This document shows, piece by piece, positions 49,056 to 56,025 of a DNA stretch of 56,025 bases. Under the pieces are notes generated by a model. The model ran no database searches. It saw only the letters and a program-made list of their open reading frames with translations, and was not told the DNA's origin. This DNA comes from Solirubrobacteraceae bacterium (GTDB taxonomy: Bacteria; Actinomycetota; Thermoleophilia; Solirubrobacterales; Solirubrobacteraceae), in assembly GCA_030725785.1 (NCBI GenBank), contig JANRFB010000044.1, positions 1-56,025 of the forward strand, written 5' to 3'. Position 1 is the stretch's first letter, and the number at the start of each line of letters is the position of its first letter. The translations under genes and the position numbers were made by a program.

Positions 49056-49775
49056 TCAGCTCTGATCTGTGGGCTCGAGCAACGATTCGATCTCGGCAAG
49101 GTTGAGCCGCCTCGAGCTGCCCTCAGCGAGAGGGCCTAGCTCGAGCGATCCAAATGCAATCCGCTTGAGCTCACGAACCGGATGGCCTACCGCTTCGCAC
49201 ATTCGCCGCACCTGTCGCTTTCGGCCTTCGTGAATTGTCAGCTCGATATGACCGGCCGCAATCTGCCTGGCCTTCGCCGGAGCGGTCTTTCCGTCCTCCA
49301 AGACGATCCCATCGCGCAGCGCCTGCAGGGCGCGCTCGCTCAAAGCGCCGCCGGAGACGCGCGCGATGTAACGCTTGGGCACCTCGAAGCTCGGGTGCGT
49401 GAGACGGTGAGCGAGGTCACCGTCATCGGTCAGCAGAATCAGCCCGGTCGAGTCGACATCAAGGCGACCAACCGGGTAAAGCCGGCGTGAACTGGCCGCG
49501 CCGCTGCGGACCATCTCGACGACAGTTGGCCGGTCGTGCGTGTCAGCGGCAGTCGAGACGACGCCAGGCGGTTTGTTGAGCGCGTAGACGACACGCACCT
49601 CCGGACCGCTACCAACGCGCTCCCCGTCAAAGAGGATTCTGTTGCGCGAATCGACGTCCAAAGCAGGGTCGGAAACGATCTCGCCGTCAACGCTGATGCG
49701 CCCGCTCGCGACCAGCGCTTCGCTGCCGCGGCGCGAGGCGATTCCTGCGTGGGCTAAATACTTGCCGAGTCTCAT
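49056..49775 (-). CDS. rluB: 23S rRNA pseudouridine synthase (RsuA/RluB family)
   Basis: A 239-residue pseudouridine synthase with an N-terminal S4 domain (MRLGKYLAHAGIASRRGSEA) and catalytic Asp in VGRLDVDSTGLILLTDDG; the C-terminal RKRQVRRMCEAVGHPV is typical. Its place between scpB and cmk favours RluB over RsuA or RluE. I chose ATG 49775; GTG 49790 is an in-frame alternative. Divergent from rlmN. Confidence 0.92.
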   Translation of the reverse strand: MRLGKYLAHAGIASRRGSEALVASGRISVDGEIVSDPALDVDSRNRILFDGERVGSGPEVRVVYALNKPPGVVSTAADTHDRPTVVEMVRSGAASSRRLYPVGRLDVDSTGLILLTDDGDLAHRLTHPSFEVPKRYIARVSGGALSERALQALRDGIVLEDGKTAPAKARQIAAGHIELTIHEGRKRQVRRMCEAVGHPVRELKRIAFGSLELGPLAEGSSRRLNLAEIESLLEPTDQS

Positions 49776-49802
49776 CGTCTTGGCTGCCACGATAGGGGGA
49801 CG

Positions 49803-50792
49803 ATGGATCTCGAACTTCTACGTACAACTTTGGATCAGGCCGGTGAGCCGAGCTACCGCTTCGACCAAGCATGGGCTTGGCAGGCACGCGGAGCTGCCGA
49901 CTGGGAGGCGATGAGCGACCTGCCCGCACCGCTGCGCGCAACGCTGAGCGAGGCAATTCCATTTTCAACGCTGAAGGTCGAGAACGAGGCAGTTTCGAAG
50001 GACGGCACGATCAAGGTGCTCTTCAGCACCCACGACGGTCGCCCGGTCGAAGCGGTGCTGATGAGCTACCGCGATGGGCGCCGGTCTCTCTGCCTCTCCT
50101 CGCAATCTGGATGCCCCTTGAGTTGCACCTTTTGTGCGACCGGCACGATGAAGTTCGGGCGTAACTTGACGGCGGCCGAGATCGTCGACCAGGCGCTCCA
50201 CTTCCGCCGCCTCGGTGATGTCAACCACTGCGTCTTCATGGGCATGGGCGAACCGATGATGAACCTCGACAACGTGCTCGCGGCTTGCGAGCTGCTCCCC
50301 GATCTGGGCATTACCAGCCGCCGCACTGCGATATCAACTGTCGGGTGGGCGCCGGGAATCGACGCGCTTGCCGCGCAGTCTCGCCCGATCCGCCTTGCAC
50401 TCTCATTACATGCTCCCAACGACGCACTGCGCAGCGAGATTATGGCCGTCAACGACCGCTATCCGATCGCCGAAGTCTTGGCCGCCTGCGACCGCCATTA
50501 CGAGGCCCGCCGGCGTATGACCTTCATCGAATACGTGATGCTCGCGGGAGTCAACGACCGATACGAACAGGCGGTCGAGCTGGCGGCGCTGCTCGACCCC
50601 AAGCGCTACAAGATCAACTTGATTCCTTACAACCCGACCGGCTCACCGTATGACGGATCGTCAAGAGCGGCCATCGACGCTTTTCAACGCACGCTCGAAG
50701 CGAACGGGATCGGGGCGACGGTGAGGCTTACGCGCGGCCAGGACATCGCCGCGGCTTGCGGTCAGCTGGCTGCGAACGCGTTGGCCGGCTGA
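49803..50792 (+). CDS. rlmN: 23S rRNA (adenine-2503-C2)-methyltransferase RlmN
   Basis: A 329-residue radical SAM enzyme for A2503 of 23S rRNA and A37 of some tRNAs. The cluster Cys are C104, C108 and C111 (SGCPLSCTFCATG), and C319 near the C-terminus (AAACGQLA) is the methyl carrier. GMGEPMMNLDNVLAA and ALSLHAPND match the family. AGGGGGA is close to the ATG. The 3' end overlaps scpB by 31 bp, antisense. Confidence 0.97.
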   Translation: MDLELLRTTLDQAGEPSYRFDQAWAWQARGAADWEAMSDLPAPLRATLSEAIPFSTLKVENEAVSKDGTIKVLFSTHDGRPVEAVLMSYRDGRRSLCLSSQSGCPLSCTFCATGTMKFGRNLTAAEIVDQALHFRRLGDVNHCVFMGMGEPMMNLDNVLAACELLPDLGITSRRTAISTVGWAPGIDALAAQSRPIRLALSLHAPNDALRSEIMAVNDRYPIAEVLAACDRHYEARRRMTFIEYVMLAGVNDRYEQAVELAALLDPKRYKINLIPYNPTGSPYDGSSRAAIDAFQRTLEANGIGATVRLTRGQDIAAACGQLAANALAG

Positions 50793-51475
50793 TCGCCGTC
50801 TGCATCGCCCGCGTCGCGGGACTCAGGGCTCTCGCCTGACTCAGCTTCGCGTTCGACCTGCGGAAGCGCTTCCTGCATAGCGTCGACGCCATCGGCTGTT
50901 GGTGACTCTCCGAGCCGCGCACCACCGGCCGCCATCAAGCGCTCACGCAGATCGGATTGCTCCTCGGGGCTTGGATCCCATTCGGAGATTGGAGGCAGCT
51001 CTCCGATCGAGCTGAGCCCGAAGAGGCGCAGGAATAAATCGGTCGTGCGAAAGCAGATCGCGCCAAACTGAGACCGACCGGACTCCTCGATCAGTCCGCG
51101 CTCCAGCAGCGTGCCGCTCGCTGAGTCGGCGCTGACGCCCCGGATCCTCGTGATCTCGGGCCGCGAGACCGGCTGCAGGTAGGCGACAATCGCCAGCGTT
51201 TCGGCCTGGGCCGGCGTCAGCGGCGGCGTGCGTGGCTTCGAGAGCAAGCGGCGTGCTGCTTCGTCGTTCTCAGGTGCAGTAGCCAGCGTGTAGCCGCCAG
51301 CGACTTTTTTGAGCACGAGACCGCGCTCACCTTCAGCCCATGCCAGCGCAAGCTCCTCTAGCCCCGTGCTGACTTCCTCGAGCTCGCATCCGATTGCCTC
51401 AGCCAATTCGGCCTCATTGACGGGCTGCGGGCTGACGAAGAGCAGCGCCTCGATCATCTTCGCTGGCTGATTCAT
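50762..51475 (-). CDS. scpB: Segregation and condensation protein ScpB
   Basis: A 237-residue kleisin partner with two winged-helix domains: MIEALLFVSPQPVNEAELAE, then TLAIVAYLQPVSRPEITRIRG and ERGLIEESGR. The last 60 residues are an acidic, low-complexity tail, and its end overlaps rlmN. It works with ScpA and SMC. ATG overlaps the scpA stop by 4 bases. Confidence 0.95.
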   Translation of the reverse strand: MNQPAKMIEALLFVSPQPVNEAELAEAIGCELEEVSTGLEELALAWAEGERGLVLKKVAGGYTLATAPENDEAARRLLSKPRTPPLTPAQAETLAIVAYLQPVSRPEITRIRGVSADSASGTLLERGLIEESGRSQFGAICFRTTDLFLRLFGLSSIGELPPISEWDPSPEEQSDLRERLMAAGGARLGESPTADGVDAMQEALPQVEREAESGESPESRDAGDADGDQPANAFAAS

Positions 51476-52233
51476 GCAGCTCCTTGGATCAAGTACGGAC
51501 GCTGCGTCTGCTCGACAGCCGCGATTGTGATCGGTGCGAAAGGCGCCGGCTGATCCCAGGTCGCCTCGCCTTGCTTGTAGAGCTCAAGCAGTGCGAAGAG
51601 CGTGACGGCAACGGTCATTCTGTCGGCTCCAGCCACCGCTTCATCGAACGAGCAGGAGCCGCGCAGCAGAATCTTGCGCAGGTGCGCGAGCCGAGACGGA
51701 ACCGTGACCGAAGAAGTCCGCAGGTGAGCCAACGAGATTTGAGGCGGGGTTCGTAGCAAGCCGCCGATCGCCTCGCCGAGCTGGCTTGCGGCGTACACCT
51801 TCTCGGCGTTGTTGAGCGTGACCTGCTTAATAAAACTGGGCAGAGGCGCTTCGCGGTAGTGATAGCCGCGTTGCTCGCCGAGCAGCTCTGCGAGGTGGTC
51901 TGCGGCCTGGCGGTAGCGGCGCGCGTCGAGCATCCTCGCGAGCAGCTCTTCGGCCGCCTCGCCGGGCTCAAGATCTCCGAGCTCGTCAATCTCACCGGCG
52001 GAGAGCATCAGTCGCGACTTAAGCTCGAGCAGAGCCGCGATAAGCACGATGAACTCGGTCGCCATCTCAAGGTCTAGCTCACCGCGCGCCTCAAGCACAT
52101 CGATGTACGAGACGACGATCTCGGCGAGATCGAGATCGAGCAGATCGACCTCCTCGCGCAGAACGAGCGTTAGCAGCAGGTCGAACGGACCCGTGAAGAG
52201 CTCAAGGTCAAGCTCAATCTCGGCAGCAATCAC
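51472..52233 (-). CDS. scpA: Segregation and condensation protein ScpA
   Basis: A 253-residue kleisin that bridges SMC heads. LDLELFTGPFDLLLTLV is the N-terminal SMC-binding helix and VTLFALLELYKQGEA near the end is the winged helix. GTG 52233 overlaps the MFS stop (GTGA) and starts at the conserved sequence; the frame upstream is only the MFS gene in another frame. Confidence 0.95.
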   Translation of the reverse strand: MIAAEIELDLELFTGPFDLLLTLVLREEVDLLDLDLAEIVVSYIDVLEARGELDLEMATEFIVLIAALLELKSRLMLSAGEIDELGDLEPGEAAEELLARMLDARRYRQAADHLAELLGEQRGYHYREAPLPSFIKQVTLNNAEKVYAASQLGEAIGGLLRTPPQISLAHLRTSSVTVPSRLAHLRKILLRGSCSFDEAVAGADRMTVAVTLFALLELYKQGEATWDQPAPFAPITIAAVEQTQRPYLIQGAA

Positions 52234-53384
52234 GGGTCGAAAGTTACAGCGGCGGCCGGTCGGCGCCCCAACATCACTATTCCAATTAGGACGCAAAGCG
52301 CTGCCGCGGCGGCATATGCGAGAAGGTCGCCCCCAATGGCTGCCAGAAGCCCGCCAAGCGTTGCGCCGGCGCCGATCGCGAGCGACCAAGTGCTGTTCTG
52401 GATCGCAAATGCCCATCCTTGATCGACCTCGAGCTGCTCGGCTGCGAGCGAGATTAGCTTGCCGGCCGGCACCCAGAGGATCCCGATCGCAGCTGAGCAG
52501 AGGATCAACGCCAGGGCCAACATGATCACGCTCGTTGGGAAGAAGAGCGACAGCACCAGCCCGGCAGCCAGGAAAAGGCCAACACGGACGATTCGCAGCA
52601 CACCGATCCGGTCGCTCAGTCGCCCAACAACCGGGCTTACGACCGCCTCGACCGTTCCAGCGAGGAAGAAAATCAGGCCGATCAACTCAGCGCTGGCACC
52701 GAGCACATTGAGTCTCAAGGGAACGAGCACCTCAATAACGCCGAAAGCAAGTGACGGAATTATGAAAATCATCAGCGCGACTAGGTAGCGACTGCTGCGC
52801 AGAAGAACCAGCGGCGAAGCTCGCGTCGTCTCCTCTGCAACGTGTGGTTCCGGCGTTCGAGCCGCAACGGCAGCGATAACGACCGCCGCCAGCGCAGTGG
52901 CCGCAAAGGCCGGTCCGCGACCGATCAGATGTGCGACCGACCCCAGCACGGGACCAAATTGCGCGCCAACAACACCGGCGCCAATGCCAAACCCGAGCGC
53001 CTCGCCGCGCCTCTCGCGGCTTGTGCCCTGCGCTAGCCACGCAAGGCCGGCGGTCCACGACGCTGCACCGGCCAATCCCTGTAGAAAGCGCCCTGCATAG
53101 AGCATCTCGATCGTGTGCCCAAACGCGAAGACGAGAGCTGCAGCCGCCATCACCGCAAGTGAGACGAGGACCGTCGATCGAGGGCCAAAGCGCGCCGTTG
53201 CCCAGCCGGCCGGGATCGCGCCGAGGAAGGTACCTAGTGGGTAGATGCCAACGAGTAGTCCGGCGCCGCCTTTGTCGAGGCCAAACTGCTCGGAGAGCGA
53301 GGGCAGCAGAGGCGCTAGCGCGGCGTAGAAGAGCGTGTCAAGCAGGACCACCGATCCAACGAGAATTACGAGCCGACGGTTCAC
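52230..53384 (-). CDS. MFS transporter
   Basis: A 384-residue, 12-segment major facilitator. The A-motif region is GTFLGAIPAGWATARFGPRSTV and a second is VVGRLSDRIGVLRIVRVG. The substrate is unknown; it looks like a drug or sugar efflux type. It sits between trpS (5-bp gap) and scpA (overlap), so it shares their transcript. Confidence 0.88.
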   Translation of the reverse strand: MNRRLVILVGSVVLLDTLFYAALAPLLPSLSEQFGLDKGGAGLLVGIYPLGTFLGAIPAGWATARFGPRSTVLVSLAVMAAAALVFAFGHTIEMLYAGRFLQGLAGAASWTAGLAWLAQGTSRERRGEALGFGIGAGVVGAQFGPVLGSVAHLIGRGPAFAATALAAVVIAAVAARTPEPHVAEETTRASPLVLLRSSRYLVALMIFIIPSLAFGVIEVLVPLRLNVLGASAELIGLIFFLAGTVEAVVSPVVGRLSDRIGVLRIVRVGLFLAAGLVLSLFFPTSVIMLALALILCSAAIGILWVPAGKLISLAAEQLEVDQGWAFAIQNSTWSLAIGAGATLGGLLAAIGGDLLAYAAAAALCVLIGIVMLGRRPAAAVTFDP

Positions 53385-53389
53385 TTAAC

Positions 53390-54409
53390 TCAGGCCAAAG
53401 GGCCGACTCCCATCGCTGCGCGCACTTCGCTAAGTGTGAGGGAGGCAATTTCGCGCGCCTCCTCGGCGCCACGGAGGAGGATCGCCTCGAGCGCCGCTTC
53501 GTCGCCCCGGAGCTGCTCGTAGCGCTCTCGAACCGGCGTCAGCATCTCAATTACAGCGTCACTGACTGCGGCCTTGAGATCGCCGTAGCCACGAGCTTCA
53601 GCGAGCTCGGCGGCGGCCTCATCGGGCGTCATTCCTTTGCAGGCGGCGAGAATGTCGAGCAGGTTGCTCACGCCGCGCTTACTTGGATCGACGGCGATCA
53701 CCGGCGGGTCATCTGAATCGGTCACCGCCCTGTTCAGCTTCCGTTTGATCATCTCGGGCTCATCGAGCACGTAGATCGTTCCCTCTTCGGAGGCGGCCGT
53801 TGTTGACATTTTCGAATCAGGGTCTTGGAGATCCATGATTCGCGCGCCGACTTCGGGGATCCGGTGTTCAGGCGTCACCAAGATCTCGCCGCCGGGAGCA
53901 AATCGAGCATTGAAGCGCTCGGCGATGTCACGCATCAGTTCGATGTGCTGGCGTTGGTCTTCTCCTACCGGCACTTCGTCGCAGCGGTATGCGAGCACGT
54001 CAGCGGCCTGCAGGACCGGGTAGAAGAAGAGTCCGGCTGAGATCAGCTCGCGCTGCACCTCCGACTTCTCTTTGAACTGGTGCATCCGGTTTAGGTCGCC
54101 GTGGGCCGTGACCGACGACAGCAGCCAGCAGAGCTCAGTCTGTTCAGGCACATCGGACTGGCGGAAAAGAATGCAGCTACTTGGATCGAGACCTGCCGCA
54201 ATCAACAGCGCCGCGGTGTCATAAGTGCGCTGGCGCAGCTCGGCTGGGTCATAGGAAACCGTGATCGCATGCAGGTCGACGATGCAGAAGATCGCGAGGC
54301 CATCTTCCTGCGCGGCGCGTTCCTGCCCGTCGACGTATTGACGGATCGCGCCGATGTAGTTACCAAGGTGTTTGCGGCCGGTCGGCTGTATTCCAGAAAA
54401 GATGCGCAT
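53390..54409 (-). CDS. trpS: Tryptophanyl-tRNA synthetase
   Basis: A 339-residue class I synthetase. The HIGH-type motif is IQPTGRKHLGNYIGA and the second signature reads SKMSTT, with Thr-Thr in place of Lys-Ser; this variant occurs in other bacterial TrpRS. VGEDQRQHIELMRDIAERFN is the Trp pocket region. A TAGCCT box 8 nt before the ATG implies a leaderless mRNA, so no T-box. Confidence 0.96.
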   Translation of the reverse strand: MRIFSGIQPTGRKHLGNYIGAIRQYVDGQERAAQEDGLAIFCIVDLHAITVSYDPAELRQRTYDTAALLIAAGLDPSSCILFRQSDVPEQTELCWLLSSVTAHGDLNRMHQFKEKSEVQRELISAGLFFYPVLQAADVLAYRCDEVPVGEDQRQHIELMRDIAERFNARFAPGGEILVTPEHRIPEVGARIMDLQDPDSKMSTTAASEEGTIYVLDEPEMIKRKLNRAVTDSDDPPVIAVDPSKRGVSNLLDILAACKGMTPDEAAAELAEARGYGDLKAAVSDAVIEMLTPVRERYEQLRGDEAALEAILLRGAEEAREIASLTLSEVRAAMGVGPLA

Positions 54410-54417
54410 TTACAGCG

Positions 54418-54423
54418 AGGCTA
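54418..54423 (-). promoter_or_regulatory. Leaderless -10 (TAGCCT) for trpS-MFS-scpAB
   Basis: TAGCCT on the minus strand, 8 nt before ATG 54409. Confidence 0.55.
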
Positions 54424-54455
54424 CAGCCGAAGCGGACGGTTCAGCCTCTAGCTAC

Positions 54456-54842
54456 CTATGCGAGTGTCGCCTCGTATGCGTCGGCGCCGAGCAGCAGATC
54501 GGTCTCGCCACTATTCGAGAACCGAATCTTGATCAGCCATCCGGCTCCATAAGGCTCTGCGTTAATCAGCTCGGAATCGACCGCCAGTGCATCGTTAACC
54601 TCGACCACTTCGCCGCTGAGCGGCGCGATCAGGTCACTGATCGCCTTCAACGACTCAACCTCGCCGTACGACTCGCCAGCAACAACAGCTGAGCCAACCT
54701 GCGGAGGATCGAAGAAGACGACCTCTCCGAGCGCATCCTGGGCAAACCAGCTGATCCCGAGTGTGGCCAGATCATGATCCAGCCGCGCCCATCCGTGCTC
54801 TGGGTGGTAGAGGAGCTGCTCCGGATAGCTGCCTGCGGCCAT
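54456..54842 (-). CDS. gcvH: Glycine cleavage system H protein
   Basis: A 128-residue lipoyl carrier. K66 in EVESLKAISDLIAPLSGEV is the lipoylation site, and the family fold is complete. It carries the aminomethyl group between the other Gcv proteins; no gcvP or gcvT is in the window. It lies 13 bp after ftsZ, an unusual place. Confidence 0.94.
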   Translation of the reverse strand: MAAGSYPEQLLYHPEHGWARLDHDLATLGISWFAQDALGEVVFFDPPQVGSAVVAGESYGEVESLKAISDLIAPLSGEVVEVNDALAVDSELINAEPYGAGWLIKIRFSNSGETDLLLGADAYEATLA

Positions 54843-54852
54843 AGCCAGCCGA

Positions 54853-54858
54853 ACGCTA
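54853..54858 (-). promoter_or_regulatory. Possible -10 (TAGCGT) for gcvH
   Basis: TAGCGT overlaps the ftsZ stop codon and lies 10 nt before the gcvH ATG at 54842. Read-through from ftsZ is also likely. Confidence 0.3.
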
Positions 54859-55947
54859 CTTCAAGAACGCGGGAATATCGAGATCGTCGTCGCTGATCTT
54901 CGTGTCCGACGGCAGCGGCCGCGGCGAGCGGTCTCGCCTCGGCGCCCGATCGCTCGCGTCTGCACGCGCAGAACGCGGACGGCTGCGCCCCGAAGCCTGA
55001 TCGAAGCCGGTGGCGATGACGGTCACGCGGACCTCTTCACCCATCGATTCGTCGAGGACGGCACCGAAGATGATGTTGGCGTTCTTGTCGGCTGCCGAGT
55101 GGACGATCTCGGCCGCATCATTGACTTCAAAGAGTCCCAGCTCACTGCCGCCGGTGATGTTCAGAAGGATTCCGGTCGCACCCTCGATTGTGTCCTCAAG
55201 AAGTGGACTTTCGATAGCTGCCTGGGCTGCGTCGACGGCACGCGATTCGCCGGTCGAGGCGCCAATTCCCATCATTGCCGAGCCGGCATCTGACATAACG
55301 GTCCGCACATCGGCGAAGTCGAGATTGATCAGCCCGGGGATCGTGATCAGGTCGGTGATGCCCTGGACGCCTTGACGAAGCACGTTGTCGGCTTCACGGA
55401 AGGCTTCGAGAACCGTTGTTCGCTTCTCGACCGTTGCGAGCAGGCGCTCGTTCGGAATCACGATCAGCGTGTCAACAACCTCTCGCAGTCGTGCGATCCC
55501 TTCGTCGGCGGCGCGCATCCGCTGCGCGCCCTCGAATTCGAACGGACGCGTAACGACTCCTACCGTCAGCGCGCCGATCTCCGATTTGGCGATCTCTGCG
55601 ATCACGGGGGCGGCGCCTGTGCCGGTGCCGCCGCCTTCGCCGGCCGTGACGAAGACCATGTCGGCGCCCTTCAGCGCCTCCTTGATGTCATCGCGCGATT
55701 CGGCAGCAGCTCCGAATCCAACTTGAGGGTCTGCGCCGGCGCCAAGCCCGCGAGTCAATTCGTGACCAATATTGAGCTTGATGTCGGCGTCGCAGGCATC
55801 AAGCGCCTGAGCGTCAGTGTTGCTGGCGATGAACTCGACGCCGCGGAGACCAGCGTCAACCATACGGTTGACGGCGTTAGTTCCACCGCCGCCGACTCCG
55901 ACGACCTTGATCACTGCGAGATAGCTACCGGCTTGATAGTCAGTCAT
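54856..55947 (-). CDS. ftsZ: Cell division protein FtsZ
   Basis: A 363-residue tubulin homologue that forms the division ring. The nucleotide loop is [11 protein letters not shown] (residues 103-113) after [15 protein letters not shown] and ASNTDAQAL. Residues about 320-350 are an Arg/Asp/Ser-rich linker, and [10 protein letters not shown] (354-363) is the C-terminal peptide that binds FtsA-like or SepF-like partners. The upstream dcw genes would lie beyond base 56025. The 78 bp before the ATG hold no clear Shine-Dalgarno or TANNNT box at leaderless distance. Confidence 0.98.
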   Translation of the reverse strand: MTDYQAGSYLAVIKVVGVGGGGTNAVNRMVDAGLRGVEFIASNTDAQALDACDADIKLNIGHELTRGLGAGADPQVGFGAAAESRDDIKEALKGADMVFVTAGEGGGTGTGAAPVIAEIAKSEIGALTVGVVTRPFEFEGAQRMRAADEGIARLREVVDTLIVIPNERLLATVEKRTTVLEAFREADNVLRQGVQGITDLITIPGLINLDFADVRTVMSDAGSAMMGIGASTGESRAVDAAQAAIESPLLEDTIEGATGILLNITGGSELGLFEVNDAAEIVHSAADKNANIIFGAVLDESMGEEVRVTVIATGFDQASGRSRPRSARADASDRAPRRDRSPRPLPSDTKISDDDLDIPAFLK

Positions 55948-56025
55948 AGATCTTGTCCGACCCTCGATTTATCGTTGTGCTGTTTCGGCGTCAGTTTCTG
56001 CCGACGAACGAACGTCACGGTGGCA

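Noticed and set aside
53777-53822. TrpRS KMSTT in place of KMSKS as a sign of inactivity
   Set aside because: The same variant is known in other bacterial TrpRS, and the rest of the enzyme is intact.
54410-54455. T-box leader before trpS
   Set aside because: The gap is 46 bp, with a leaderless -10 and no T-box sequence.
1-56025. tRNA, rRNA, CRISPR array, IS element or phage gene
   Set aside because: I scanned the gaps, all short, and saw no tRNA-like cloverleaf, repeat-spacer unit, transposase or attachment duplication. xerC is the housekeeping recombinase.

Overview
This window is a dense, housekeeping-rich stretch of a bacterial chromosome. Gene content and order point to an actinobacterium: xerC-dprA-comM-yraN-rnhB-lepB-rplS-trmD-rimM-khpA-rpsP, then smc-rnc, DUF177 and a SepIVA-like gene, coaD-rsmD-recG-fakA-rpmB, the rib genes, rpe-fmt-def-priA, metK, and scpAB-rluB-cmk-der follow the usual actinobacterial neighbourhoods. 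The sequence is GC-rich (about 60% by eye, not counted). A deep lineage such as Thermoleophilia is my best guess, with moderate confidence. I see no tRNA, rRNA, CRISPR array, insertion sequence, phage gene or integron.

Layout. (1) 1-438: 3' part of a BioY biotin transporter on the + strand. (2) 534-4005, minus strand: rnhA, a CxxC protein, xerC, then an L,D-transpeptidase. (3) 4090-9070, minus: a 5'-nucleotidase-like gene, ilvD, dprA and comM; yraN diverges at 9230. (4) 9607-13393, minus: the rpsP-khpA-rimM-trmD and rplS-lepB-rnhB blocks. (5) 13472-21583, minus: nfeD, smc, rnc, acpP, plsX, rpmF, DUF177 and an acyl-CoA synthetase. (6) 21676-22980, plus: an unassigned coiled-coil protein with a nuclease-like C-terminus. 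(7) 22982-32369, minus: a SepIVA-like gene, coaD, rsmD, recG, fakA, rpmB, a small membrane protein and ribH-ribBA-ribE-ribD. (8) 32401-37068: a four-gene envelope glycan cluster (GT-C membrane protein, GT2, methyltransferase, flippase). (9) 36994-41402, minus: rpe, a zinc ribbon, fmt, def and priA; a PH-domain gene diverges at 41476. (10) 41968-49775, minus: metK, der, cmk, aroA, tyrA, aroF, aroH and rluB. (11) 49803-50792, plus: rlmN. (12) 50762-55947, minus: scpB, scpA, an MFS transporter, trpS, gcvH and ftsZ.

How the genes work together. Most are core functions: ribosome synthesis and modification, translation start (fmt, def), chromosome segregation (smc, scpA, scpB, xerC), division (ftsZ, SepIVA-like), DNA uptake and repair (dprA, comM, recG, priA, RNases H), lipid synthesis (acpP, plsX, fakA-like), riboflavin and aromatic amino acid synthesis, and SAM supply. 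The glycan cluster is the only accessory-looking block.

The strongest non-gene signal is promoter architecture. At least 18 genes have a TANNNT -10 hexamer placed only 7 to 9 nt before the start codon, which implies leaderless mRNAs. This pattern fixes several starts and supports an ATT start for yraN. Other points of interest: RNase III lacks two of the four usual catalytic acids and seems to start at CTG; ribosomal protein L19 carries a 125-residue tail without Lys or Arg; and convergent gene pairs abut or overlap with no room for terminators.
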